From the NCBI GenBank assembly GCA_002633025.1, contig NMRB01000079.1:154099-218098 (forward strand): a DNA stretch of 64,000 nucleotides. Reading direction: 5' to 3'. Under the pieces are notes generated by a model. That model was not told the origin of the DNA, did not search any database, and worked only from the letters and a program-made list of their open reading frames with translations. Positions 1-10,429 of the stretch are shown here, in pieces. The translations under genes and the position numbers were made by a program. Each line of letters begins with the position of its first letter. Within the stretch, counting starts at the first letter, position 1. The stretch comes from Notospermus geniculatus. Lineage: Eukaryota > Nemertea > Pilidiophora > Heteronemertea > Lineidae.

Positions 1-60
1 CGCACGCACGCACTAACGCACGACAGACCACCACTAAAGGCGCCAAGCACAGCATAAGCC
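1..60. repeat. CGCA-rich simple sequence and unassigned flank
   Basis: The window opens with short CGCACG-type repeats, then unique-looking sequence. Confidence 0.4.
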
Positions 61-180
61 CTTTTGGCCTATGGGCCAAGCGGGCTAAAAACGATTTCTG
101 ATTGGATGATTTTATGGAGGTATAAATTCCATGAATATAGGTCCCTGCCTATATTCATAATTATGTCCACCCCGGCCTGC

Positions 181-241
181 GATAAACGACGGACGACGAC
201 GACGGACATCGTAACAGCTCACCCCGGTGAGCTAAAAATGT
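181..241 (+). mobile_element. GCTCACC-type element, 3' end fragment
   Basis: A GACGACGACGGACG tract is followed by the small hairpin GCTCACCCCGGTGAGC and TAAAAA. The same ending occurs at 1815-1842 and 12003-12023, and in reverse at 43413. Only about 60 bp is present. Confidence 0.55.
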
Positions 242-1099
242 AACAAGTAGTCCCAAAATTTCCCATGATGCCTTGCGCGCGCTGTGACAGGTCACATTCG
301 TAACGACCTGAGGCGAACTGCTTATCTATCCACTGGGCGGCGCATTTCACCTCGGACACAAGTCCAAGGCAGCCATGTTGTTATCAACAAACCCACGTGA
401 CCAACCGTGGGACTATTTTCACCGAATTTTGGCCTGCTAAGATATCCAACCTTATTTCCTGGATAAGTTGAGGCATATTATATATAAACTTACCGATATC
501 TCACCCAATCTGCCTATTATTGATCAATAACGCAACGTTTTTGTGTGACCTATTTCGTTCATGGGCAGAGTGTGATGAGGCGACCGCATCCAAACCCACA
601 GAAACTGAAGGCAATCCCTGCGCATTCAAGATGGCTGCCTTGGAATTGTGTCCGAGGGGAAATGCGAGCCGTCACGGAAATTGCCGAGCAGTTGCCTTCG
701 GAAGTTCCGAATGAACAGGTCAGTGTGAGGAATGAGCGCCACCTGTCGTGACAATGTTAATGTTTTGATATACACAGTGCTGTGCCACCTGTCCGAGGAA
801 AAATAACTATTATAATCAACCATGTAAATAAACAAACCGTAATGTTTACTATTCGAATAAGAGCACCTTTAAAGATAATGTACCGGTATCACGGGTATTT
901 TTGCGGGCCACGAAATTCACTGTTTATTTACATTTTGTTTGTTTATGTCCGGCCTTTCTTTGCCTTATGAGTAATTTGTTGGTGGCATGCTTCTCTAGAA
1001 ATTCTGTTGATTCCAAAAGTATTCATTTTGGTGGGTTGGCATGTCCCAAAAGTCAAAAATAACATAATGTAAACATCCATGTTTACAAACATTAAATGT
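242..1099. other. No gene or clear repeat seen
   Basis: AT-rich sequence with short frames on both strands that lack splice context or protein character. Confidence 0.4.
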
Positions 1100-1166
1100 A
1101 AACAATGAAGTTGTGATACATGTACATTATCTTATAGGCGGGAGCATTCAAAACGCAGGAAAACTG
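1100..1166 (+). repeat. Direct repeat, left copy (partner at 2158-2217)
   Basis: About 60 bp beginning ACAATGAAGTTGTGATACAT and ending AACGCAGGAAAACTG recurs almost unchanged at 2158-2217. The pair brackets about 1 kb containing the GCTCACC element. Confidence 0.6.
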
Positions 1167-1369
1167 GGCAATATAGATTTTAAGGAATCTGGAAAACAAG
1201 GATCCCCAAGGAACGCTACGGAATAAACTCCAAATAATGCAAATGATATGAGAAAATGACATTACTTTGAATGAATATTACACTGTACAAAAAATTTATA
1301 GACGTTTTCTCGGCGGATTTTTTGTACAGCGTAATATACATTCATACCTATTTATAAAATGTGGGTCAA

Positions 1370-1842
1370 AGTCCATTTTTCAAGATGGCTTCCTGGCGGC
1401 CATATTTGAAGTCCGATCGGGTTGAAATTTGGTGCATTCGTGCAGGGTGCCTAGATGTATCTTGACACCAAATCACAACACTCTACGTCAAATAGCCATG
1501 AAATGTGCCACCAAACAGTGAATTTTGAACTTTGACCTCTGTGACCTTGAAAAGTAGGTCAAATCAAAAACCCGGGATTTATGTGATGTAGTCTCATCAG
1601 AGGAACCCACCGTAAAAGTTTCGTGGTTCTAGCTAACAGCGTTCAGGAGATACGGCCAAAAGAAGGTTTTCACAAAGCGCCACCTACAGGCCAGAGTGTA
1701 CAAGCAGCGGCGCTAAGTTTCGGTCCAGAGATAGTTTTTACCATAGGGTACCTGTACACCAAATTTCAAGTTTGTAACGACGACGACGGACGACGGACGA
1801 CACACCATGAGAGAAGCTCACCTCACAGAGGTGAGCTAAAAA
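1370..1842 (+). mobile_element. GCTCACC-type non-autonomous element with terminal hairpin
   Basis: Internal words (GGCGGCCATATTTGAAGTCC, GACCTTGAAAAGTAGGTCAA) recur in the larger copy at 10430-12023. The 3' end has the GACGACGGACG tract, then GCTCACCTCACAGAGGTGAGC and TAAAAA. No protein frame is present. A terminal hairpin plus an A-rich end recalls Helitron/Helentron-type elements, but no diagnostic CTRR end is seen and the left end is not resolved. Confidence 0.5.
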
Positions 1843-1899
1843 TGAATTAAATTGAAAACCTGTACGATATGTTATGTACCCATGCTAGATGAGCCTACC

Positions 1900-2157
1900 A
1901 TAAAAATTTCGTGAAATTCCATTCAGTATTAAAGGCGTGATCGCAGTTTTTGTGTTTTGGCTTTCGGCCCCCTCATGGTGGCAAAGTGGAGAATCGGATT
2001 TGNCCCTCCACCAAATATGAATCCAAAATCTTCAGTCGTTCTTAAGTTATAGAGCGGAAGGGACTAGTAGCGGCGAGCGGCGAGCACCGAGCGCCGAGCG
2101 GCAGAGGCGCACGGACGGCCGGTATTTTCAAGTCCCCCTCCGAGGGCTCCGGGGGAC
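1900..2157 (+). mobile_element. Related element ending in a GTCCCCC…GGGGGAC hairpin
   Basis: This shares words such as CGTTCTTAAGTTATAGAG with the GCTCACC family, has GC-rich GAGCGGCGAGC runs, and ends in a C5/G5 hairpin (AGTCCCCCTCCGAGGGCT, then CCGGGGGACA). One N lies at 2003. Confidence 0.4.
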
Positions 2158-2217
2158 AACAATGAAGTTGTGATACATTATCTTATAGGCCTGAGCATTC
2201 AAAACGCAGGAAAACTG
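2158..2217 (+). repeat. Direct repeat, right copy (partner at 1100-1166)
   Basis: See the left copy. The match ends at GGAAAACTG, after which the flanks differ. Confidence 0.6.
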
Positions 2218-2268
2218 TGGGTGGACAGTTTTTTAAAGTCATGAACTCCACACCTCATGTACGGTATT

Positions 2269-2545
2269 GAATAAAATACATAACTAATGTTGGAAAAATG
2301 ACACTTTATTATTAAAGTATAATATGGTCTTACACCCTATTAACAAATGCCCCACACAAATAATGTTTCTAAGTTCCCTCTTTCTCTTTCAGGGGCCAGC
2401 ACTGGGCTAAACAGGAAATATCAGTAAATCCCCCAATAACTTGGTTATCGTGTTTCTCTGGAAATTATGAGGAGTTGCAGACATTCAATGGTACAATGTA
2501 CATGTAGTTTAAGCTCATGACAGTACCCCACCCCACCCCAGCATC
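2269..2545 (+). repeat. 277-bp direct duplication, copy 1
   Basis: From AATAAAATACATAACTAATG to GACAGTACCCCACCCCACC the block matches 3581-3859 almost base for base, apart from a few substitutions and small indels. No coding frame is seen. Confidence 0.75.
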
Positions 2546-3400
2546 ATCCTGAGATCTCAGGTCATTTACGGTCGTACCCTCCCTAATGCCCTGAGGAAAT
2601 CCATCCCGTTTCGGTGGGGAAGACGGCTGTTCCCTCGTGTGCACTCGCCAATTGGTATAAGCGAATAATCCATGCACTGCAGTGGGGGAACGCCACTTGA
2701 TGTAACCGTGACTAGTGCTGCAACGTCTGTACACACATCTGTGTGTTACGAGTTAACGGGCATCAGGCAAATACTAAATAGAACTGTATCTCATTCCATA
2801 ATTTATGCACGCTGTCGAATGACAGCTGCCCCAAACACATGAACAGGATCATACCTTCGTGTTTTGAACCTATTGATCATGTTGATAGGTAGTCATTATG
2901 TACATAATCCGTGAGAACCACTTTGACGCGAAGTTAATTCAGGAATAGTCAACAATTCAGCGAGTTTGTCGGGGAATCGAAGTGCGATTTGTCCCATCTT
3001 CACAACGGTACATAAGAATACCGAAACGGACCGAATCGGACCGAAACGGGGTCAAAATGTACCGAATCGGAGCAAAATATCACCTCTTTTTGGTACTAGA
3101 CGGTAGATATAGCACTTATACGATGTTTCTAAGGCTATATGCATGATATGACTAGGCATAGCCTAGTTTTATAGTGACAATGATATCGGATATGCGACAT
3201 AAGAGTTCGGCATTCTACGTTGTGAGATACTTTTTCGATGTTTCACTTCTGACGAGACGAAAAGTATCTCTACTGTATGAAGAATACCGCCATCTTGGAT
3301 AGACATTCATCCGCGTTAGGAGCACTACCGGTACTTAATACGTACTGCGCATGCGTAGCAGCAACATAATATCATACTTTCCTTGATCTTATGTACGCAT
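2546..3400. other. No gene seen; ancient repeat texture
   Basis: Contains short internal repeats of ACCGAATCGGA near 3015-3070 and nothing that supports a gene. Confidence 0.35.
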
Positions 3401-3404
3401 AAAT

Positions 3405-3580
3405 CTATAGTTTTAAGTAATTAGGGCACCTCCTCTGATCCACCCGGTTACACCACAGAAATATGAGATCAATCCGACAACCCGTTCTTGAGTTATAGTC
3501 CGGAATAGGATGCGGTGGCGGACGCGGAAACCAACTGAGAACATAATGCCCCCATCTCAACTTCGTTGAGCGGGGGCATA
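3405..3580 (+). mobile_element. Element ending in a TGCCCCC…GGGGGCA hairpin
   Basis: This has the same layout as the other two hairpin-tailed families: a GAGTTATAG-type body, a GACGCGGA segment, then ATGCCCCCATCTCAACTTCG with GGGGGCAT opposite. It abuts the 277-bp duplicate. Confidence 0.4.
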
Positions 3581-3859
3581 ATAAAATACACAACTAATGT
3601 TGGAAAAATGACACTTTATTATTAAAGTATAATACGGTCTTACACCCTATTAACAAATGCCCCACACAAATAATGTTTCTAAGTTCCCTCTTTCTCTTGC
3701 TGGGGCCACACTGGGCTAAACAGGAACTATCAGTAAATCCCCCAATAACTGGGTTATCGTGTTTCTCTGGAAATTATGAGGACTTGCAGACATTCAATGG
3801 TACAATGTACATGTAAATGTAGTTTAAGCTCATGACAGTACCCCACCCCACCAGCATGA
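3581..3859 (+). repeat. 277-bp direct duplication, copy 2
   Basis: Pairs with 2269-2545. It starts directly at the end of the hairpin-tailed element. Confidence 0.75.
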
Positions 3860-4549
3860 ATGCCGGGTAGTGGCACTGGGTCCCGGGCACTGGGTGAACT
3901 CAACAATTCGACAATACCTAAACGGATCTTTGAATACGCCATCCTCTTCTCGCCGAATATCACTCACGTCATTACTCACTCCCGTGCTTTCCCCATCTGA
4001 CAAGTTATTTGACGGGACCAGAAGGGGTGTTCATCATTTCATAAAGTACGTTATCCAATGTTTATATAATGACTAGTCAATTATTTACAATCTATAACAA
4101 GGTGAAATTGGACAGGAGCATTTTCAAGCTTTTCCACGAGGTGTGTGCGGACGCGGGCGGAAAATCAATCCAACGTATTTCCCTTTAGCTGTTTTCACGA
4201 TGCGGGTGCAGCGCTGCGGAGCGGGTGGCTGGGCCCGGACGGGTTTTTCGAATCAGTCATGTAGCAATTTTTTTCCGCGCCTGCTTGCTGCCCACGCGGT
4301 ATTGCGTCATCATATTTCCTTTGAATTCCTGGAAATTCCCCTGGAATTCCCACCGGCCGAACACCCACTCCCGCACCTGTGCCCATTTCGTGGAAACACA
4401 ATGCCTGCACTACCCACACACATCACTGCCTCCGCGCCTGCACACGCCTCGTGGAAAAGCAGCCTTATTCAAGAAGCCCTTTCCATGCTGTCGCATTGTC
4501 CATCATTGGGTAACCTTTCGTTCACACTGTCAAAAGATTTGGCATTCAC
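3860..4549. other. Long but unconvincing frames; no gene called
   Basis: A 137-codon and a 147-codon frame overlap at 4143-4668. Both are Pro/His/Ala-rich, overlap in different frames, and run into the element at 4558, so I treat them as chance. Confidence 0.35.
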
Positions 4550-4557
4550 ACAGTGAC

Positions 4558-4955
4558 GCCGAAAGGGTAAATGTCGTCCTGGGTATACATGTATACAAAG
4601 ATTACCCAGGATCGCAATCTTTGGCAAAACAATACCCTGGGTGTAGTTTCGGCCCGGAGTTTCGGTAGCCGACCATCACCCAGCATCCGCAATCAGTGCC
4701 TAGAAACAAGTCCTATTTAGAAATCCCCTGGAATCTCGCGGTCACACTGTGGGATACTTTTTGATTTAACTGTTTATGCATGTCATGACATTCTTCAGGT
4801 AGTCACGTGACCACAGGAGAGCCAACCTCGAATCCAGGTGACATACTATTATGCTGGGCGATGTTCGGAAACAACACCCAGGGTATTGTTTAAGTGAAGA
4901 CTGAGATCCTTGGTAATCTTTGTACATACCCAGGACAACATTTACCCTTTCAGCT
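4558..4955. mobile_element. Foldback element with 8-bp target duplication ACAGTGAC
   Basis: ACAGTGAC at 4550-4557 and 4956-4963 flanks about 100-bp inverted arms that begin CGAAAGGGTAAATG and end CATTTACCCTTTCAG. An 8-bp duplication suggests hAT-type mobilisation. A left-end relative lies at 9632-9720. No transposase frame. Confidence 0.65.
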
Positions 4956-5057
4956 ACAGTGACCGTGTCTTTGTGAATAAGTTTGTGGATAGTGAGGAAG
5001 CACCAGTAGGCCTATGTATTACTTCGGCGTTCAAAACACTTTTTCTGAAACACATTA

Positions 5058-5288
5058 TAGAGCTTGTGCAGTGGCTCATTGTGACGTCATGTTTAACCGG
5101 CGGTCCACCATTGTTGACGTCAATGACAAAGTGCACCAGGTGTAGATCACGTCAATGTTGAAGTCACACACAGTGTGACACTCCACTTGTTGCGGTAACG
5201 AGAAAGTGGACCATGTGGATCAATGACGTCAATTTGGCCCATCAAGATGGCAGATTTTTCTGTGATGACGTCATCTGCACAAACTCTA
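5058..5288. mobile_element. TAGAGC…CTCTA palindromic element
   Basis: Termini TATAGAGCTTGTGCA and TGCACAAACTCTATA and inner GTGACGTCAT/ATGACGTCAT arms fold back. It is related to the TAGAGGC elements at 34979 and 40417. Confidence 0.55.
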
Positions 5289-5776
5289 TAGCTACAGTAC
5301 ATCATATTTTGGGGCTCTATATTTTGGCAGAGTAAACCCCATATCTTACAACAATGTATGACCTGAAAATACAGTGAGACTTATTCCATGTAGGCCTATA
5401 GTGGGCATTACACAATGCTTGGCACACTCAGTCCCGTCTTCAGAAACCCAATGACTGCAATTTAGTATAAACATGATAAACAAAGTACAGTGGCATCCTG
5501 CTTGGCAACCACCTCAGTAAGGTGACCACCCTGCAAAGACGACCATGTCAGCGCAGCCCTGAATGGTTTTCTCTTTATTTCACGCAGGCATGAGAGTTTT
5601 CCGGCTATTTCCGGAAATCCGGCTTTTTTCCTTCAAAAAGTTGGGTCCTGAGATTCGTGCAAATCTGCAATAAAAATGGGGGGGGGGGGGGGCCCCANGA
5701 CGTCGCGCACCCGTTCGGTCGATCTCGGCAATTTCCGTCAGTATTCGTGCCACGCGACTTCTTTTCATGCAAAACG
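5289..5776. other. Leader region of the 5.8-kb exon; poly-G and an N
   Basis: No repeat is certain. An approximately 18-base G run at 5678-5692, then CCCC and an N at 5698, suggest a sequencing or assembly problem. Confidence 0.4.
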
Positions 5777-6004
5777 ATGGCCACGCTTCGATTTTTGCCA
5801 GTCAACACGCCTTTGAAAGACGTGGAATCGTCGGTGAAGAACAAATTTCGATGGGCTTGGTTGCAAGAGGAGGTTGAATGTTCGTATCAGGGGAAAACTC
5901 TTAAATGTGTCGTGGGGGAATTTATGGTGAAGCTCGAAGAAGCTGGCCGCTGTTACTGCACACTGTGCAATGAACCGGTGACATACGCAAGTAGTGGCAA
6001 GAAG
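5777..6004 (+). CDS. Start exon encoding a CxCxxC half zinc finger, transposon-type protein
   Basis: ATG 5777 starts 76 codons ending in AAG|GTAGGC, a plausible donor in phase 0. The peptide has FRWAWLQEEV (24-33), a short beta-like segment, GEFMVKLEEA (47-56), then GRCYCTLCNEPVTYASSGKK (57-76). The order hydrophobic/Trp-Leu-Glu, then CxCxxC, then Y-x-x-x-GKK resembles the first half of a modified C2H2/BED-like finger. Such fingers occur at the N-terminus of uncharacterised invertebrate and fish proteins related to domesticated transposases (family knowledge, not searched). The histidine half should lie in a following exon; none was found before the repeats at 6.15 kb. A run of G and a single N at 5698 lie 80 bp upstream, so the promoter side may be misassembled. 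Confidence 0.5.
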
Positions 6005-6483
6005 GTAGGCTAGGTTCTGTTCACCCGATTTAATCACTGTACATGTATCAGATCCTCAATAAATGTTAATAACGTTGCCTAGGCCCTACTTTCTTGAATT
6101 TTGTAATTTTAAGTTTTTGTTCTGAAATTATGCTTAAAATAGCATCTGGAGGTTGGCATATTTTAAAATTTTCCCTGTAAGGGGGGACACCCCCCTCGCG
6201 CTCCCCCCATCGAGGGTCATTTCAGGCTCGCGCCCCAGAAACCATTCTCATGCCTGTATTTGCCATTGGCATTCAAACAGCTTCCCTAACGCGACCACCC
6301 CACAACTCAGATCACGACCACTACTTTCTATGTCCCAAGTTACAGTAATTAAGACCCCGGTATCGAAACCACGAGTCGATGTGTTACTTACATGTAGGCT
6401 AAACACAATACTACTAATGAAGTCGCCATTTTCAAAACGGTTTACAATCATTTCCAAAAACTGTGGAGACTTCAAGACATCAA

Positions 6484-6602
6484 GGCCCGTATTTTAGAAT
6501 GCTCCTCAACGTAAAGGAGTTCCTCAAGGCTGTTGTTCTCAATAGGACTCAACAATAGCCTTGAGGAACTCCTTTACGTTGAGGAGCATTCTAAAATAGG
6601 GG
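6484..6602. mobile_element. Palindromic MITE, GGCCCGTATTTTAGAA family (copy 1)
   Basis: Arms of about 52 bp (CTCCTCAACGTAAAGGAGTT) fold onto each other with a loop of about 14 bp. A near-identical element lies at 12051-12169. Confidence 0.75.
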
Positions 6603-6849
6603 TAAGTGGTCCAAATTTTGGGCCTTTCTTTTTCTACGTCACTTGCTCACTGAATAACTCCGCCTGGGATGCATGTGCATCCATGGCAACGCTTTAGAAG
6701 GTCAGATGACTCATCAAAGAACAAAATAAGTTACTGAGCATGCGTGGGGACCTATTGTTGGGGTCACATGATCGATTTGAAATCACATGATCAAAACATA
6801 ACCAACTCGCCCAAAGGTCGGGCGCCTGGTACCTAAAGTCGGGCACCAC

Positions 6850-6976
6850 GGGTCGTATTGATAAAGCGATTCTATCTTTAGAACCGTCTTAGGCCAGTTC
6901 CAAGTACAGTGGTTGACGATACTTGGAACCGGCCTAAGACGGTTCTAACGATAGAACTGCTTTATGAATACGACCC
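6850..6976. mobile_element. Palindromic MITE, GGGTCGTATTGATAAAG family
   Basis: Arms of about 50 bp share the inner sequence CCGTCTTAGGCC. Termini resemble those of 28096-28203 (GGGCCCGTATGCATAAAG), suggesting related elements. Confidence 0.7.
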
Positions 6977-7201
6977 CGTATGTTTTAAGCCTCATTTTGA
7001 AGCTTTATTTGGCTAAATTGAACCTCCTTCTATATTAGAAAGCCCTCAAACCATCTTTGCAAGGTCTCAAACATTTTTTATTGAGCTTTTTTAGGGTGCC
7101 CGAAATTAGGTCAAATTTGTTCTGAAAAAGTAGTCCCAATTTCGGGCGTCAGCCAATTGAATGGAAAATCCCTACAGCCCAAGACTTGAACTGGAGCGCC
7201 A

Positions 7202-7561
7202 AGATAATAATAATAATAATAATGTTAGTTCTTATATAGCGCATTTCCAGTTGACCTGCTCAATGCGCTGTACATTATTACCCCCAGCTATAGGTCTGTT
7301 CGTTCCAATTAACTTTCACCACTCCCCAGGGAGTATTACAGTCCCGGCAGCCGATTTAGCGCTCTTGGACTAACATTCACATAGACCATCGCTACCAGCC
7401 AGGTACCCCTTTTACACATGGGTGGGGTGAAGCAAGTGAGGCAAAGTGACTTGCTCAAGGTCACAAGCGAGCGTGTTTTTTTTCTTGGTCAGGACTGGGA
7501 ATCGAACCCGGGACCTTATGATCAGAAGTCCGTCTCGCTAACCACTACACCACGCCGCTCC
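7202..7561 (-). mobile_element. tRNA-derived SINE with (ATT)n tail
   Basis: Read on the minus strand, it starts with a tRNA-like head (GTGGTGTAGTGGTTAGCGA as A box; GGTTCGATTCCC as B box at about 7499-7511), continues through a body containing CTTGAGCAAGTCACTTTGCC and GCGCTATATAAGAACTA, and ends in an ATT run (7205-7223). The body resembles a widespread invertebrate SINE core (recognition by eye). Pol III promoter boxes are seen; activity is unknown. Confidence 0.75.
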
Positions 7562-8829
7562 TTAAAGATGAGAAACACGGTGAAAAATCAACGCTACGCA
7601 TTAGGAGAACATTAAAGGAAGAATTGGTCTGTGGACTAGTGGACATGGGTTGTGATAAAGAGACTAAGAGGAAATGGTCTGTAGCCTTGTAACCTTGGGT
7701 CAAGATATAAAATACAAACATCGCTTCATGATTTGTGATATGTGTGGCGGTCTAGGAAAACCCAGCGGATGTCGCATTTGAGGAAAGTGTTAATGGCCTT
7801 GCTGAACCCGCACTTTTTAATAGTTAAAATGTACAACGTAACAGGTAAACAGTAGCTAGGCCTCGTAGATCAATGCACAGGCAATCTGGCAGCCCTTGTT
7901 GATCATTCAGCGACATCCGCTGGGTTTTCCTAGACCGCCACCCCATGGGAACATCGAGTCTCAACAGACAACAGAATTCCTTGTCTGCTACAAACTTACC
8001 ATAAATTCTGTGTATCCTATACCGGTACATTACAAATAAATCTACAATACCGTTTTAACCATAAAATAATAATAATAAATATATTAAATCTATAAATGCA
8101 GCAATTTACAAATACAAAAATAATCCATATTTATAATGTACAAATTATGATTACATGAGGCATAAATACCGGTAACAGGCAAGTTTTTCAATGAATCATC
8201 AGTCACGTTTGGGTGAAAATACCTTCATCATTGTCCAGGACATCGAATTAAAACAGAATTTATTAGTGTGTAGAATAAGTGTGGGATATCAGATGACGGG
8301 GAGGGGGGGGGGGGTGCAGGGCACAACACCATCAGTTACACTGATAGTAAAAGTAAAGTCATCTCTGAATTTTGCAAATTTTCACCCCCTGAAAGACTGC
8401 GCGTTAGGGCATGTACCAGTGTAAGGGCGTTCACCACACTTCCTGTCGGTTGGCACTCCCGTCCTGCTTGAGTGACGTCTTGCTTGTGAGAGGTACACAT
8501 AACCAAAGGACCAACTCCGAACCTTGGTTGTTTAGGCAATCGTGTATCATTTATTCTGCACTAGTCAACGCCCAGTTCCCTTCTCCCCGTGCTGCGATCT
8601 CCCTAACACATTTATATCTCGGGCCTAAAAAGTCCAACTAAGGTGACGTATTCATTCAAATGTCCATCTCATTTGGTTTTTGTTTATTATTGCGTTCACT
8701 CATTTACAGACCGGAAATGTACTCAATTGACTTAAACTAACAAGATCGAACGATAGGGCAATGGTTCCAAATATTCAAACATCCGAAGTTTGGAGAGGAT
8801 ACCCTGATGACCTTGGTCAGAATCAGATT
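7562..8829. other. No gene; one local inverted pair
   Basis: TGGCGGTCTAGGAAAACCCAGCGGATGTCGC at 7746-7775 recurs in reverse at about 7911-7942, so this stretch folds back over about 200 bp. A G-run lies at 8299-8311. No gene supported. Confidence 0.4.
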
Positions 8830-9334
8830 AGGAGTATAAGGAAAGTGCACGGATCTGGACGGAAGAGGAAGATTAGCCGCAAAAAGTAGGCTAAAATACA
8901 CTAAAATATCCCTATTTCCGGGCTGTTTCCAAAAACTATACCTACCTAAACTTGCAAACTAATAAAATCTCCTCCATCCAGATCCGTGCACTTTCCTTAT
9001 ACTATAAATTTCTTGAAAAATTCAATCTAGCTCACAAAACGTAAACATACCGGTGACACAAAACATATCAACACACAAAAAAAGCAACATTACTTTCGGG
9101 ATTGAAATATAAATCTCTAAGGTACTGTTCTGTATCCATTTATTTATTTTTCAAGAAATTTATAGTATAAGGAAAGTGCACGGATCTGGACGGAAGAGGT
9201 TTTATTAGTTTGCAAGTTTAGGTAGGTATAGTTTTTAGAAAAAGCCCGGAAATAGGGATATTTTAGTGTATTTTAGCCTACTTTTTGCGGCTAATCTTCC
9301 TCTTCCGTCCAGATCCGTGCACTTTCCTTATACT
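8830..9334. repeat. Large palindrome: inverted duplication of a MITE plus flank
   Basis: 8834-9003 carries terminal repeats AGTATAAGGAAAGTGCACGG. 9164-9334 is its reverse complement. The match continues outside the element (CTATAAATTTCTTGAAAAA against TTTTTCAAGAAATTTATAG), so arms are about 190 bp with a 118-bp spacer. TA-like flanks fit a Tc1/mariner-type MITE. Confidence 0.75.
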
Positions 9335-9429
9335 ATTAGGGATGGCGAATCTCTCTTATTTTCCACATACATGTAAAGTATTTTCAAAATAACAATTGCT
9401 AACCCCTTCCAATCCACTCTCTTAGATCC

Positions 9430-9531
9430 CCAATCGGGGTCTTCCTCAGGCACTTTCTAGTAAAGATCCCAGAAGTGAAGTTTCACTTCTGGGATATCTA
9501 CTAGAAAGTACCTGAGGAAGACCCCGATTGG
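9430..9531. repeat. 51-bp-arm hairpin
   Basis: CCAATCGGGGTCTTCCTCAG at 9430 pairs with CTGAGGAAGACCCCGATTGG at 9512-9531. There is almost no loop (centre at 9480/9481). Confidence 0.75.
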
Positions 9532-9868
9532 CATGGTTTGGGGTCGAAAATTTGCAATATTCGGAGACGACTTTACTTTTACTATCATTTTGTGGTCGTT
9601 TTTTGTGCTCTCTGTTGGATATCAGTTACACTGAAAGGGTAAATGTCATCCTTGGTACACATGAACTGTACCCGGGATAAATTATTCGTATGACAAAAGT
9701 GTACCCTGGGTATACTTTGGTAACTGAACTATACCCAGCCTAATATAAGTTGGACTTGAGACAAACTGAGGTAGGAAGCGCCAGGAATCATGGCTTACAG
9801 TGGGAAAGGAAGACAGGTACCTATTTGTGCTGTTGGACAGAGGACCATTTTCACTGTTGAAGTAGGCC

Positions 9869-10250
9869 CAGGGCTTGTCTTTAAGGTGCGAAATTGCACT
9901 CGCGCACCTAAAATCACGCCAAGGGGTGCAAAAAACGTGCACCTAGCACTCAAAAAAGTTGAAATTCTACGCGCCTTGCAAATCTGTAATGTCGACGAAT
10001 GTTATTACCGTAGAGAGAGTGTGGTAATGATTGTTAAAAGTGTTCATAGTTCGTGGTATCGCCTGAAGATGGCATTTCAATCACTCAGTTTGAACCAATG
10101 TCGATATCAAAACTATGAACACATGTATTCAGGTTAGTTCGTCCACGTGTCCTGAAGATGGCGCTGTGATCACCATAGCCAACTGAGTGCCTAAAACAAT
10201 TGAGGTGCTCAAAAAACTGGCCACCTGTAGGTTTTAAAAGACAAACCCTG
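9869..10250. mobile_element. CAGGGYTTGTCTTT element with TAGGCC duplication
   Basis: CAGGGCTTGTCTTTAA and TTAAAAGACAAACCCTG form the termini, and TAGGCC lies immediately outside on both sides (9863-9868, 10251-10256). The CAGGG start is hAT-like; the 6-bp duplication is short for hAT. The 115-codon frame crossing its left end is not a gene. Confidence 0.5.
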
Positions 10251-10429
10251 TAGGCCTAGATGTCAAGAGCTGCAGAACTGATGGTGTTTCAATAACCTGT
10301 ACTGCATCTTGAAAAGTGTCAATTTGCTCTAAGTAGGCCTGCAACCAAATGAAATGGTCCATGGACCATGTGCTCACCCGTTTGGACATAATAGTGTAAT
10401 GACAGAGAGAGGTACATGTCAGTTATGAG

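Noticed and set aside
4143-4668. 137- and 147-codon frames
   Set aside because: They overlap in different frames, are compositionally odd, run into a mobile element and lack splice signals.
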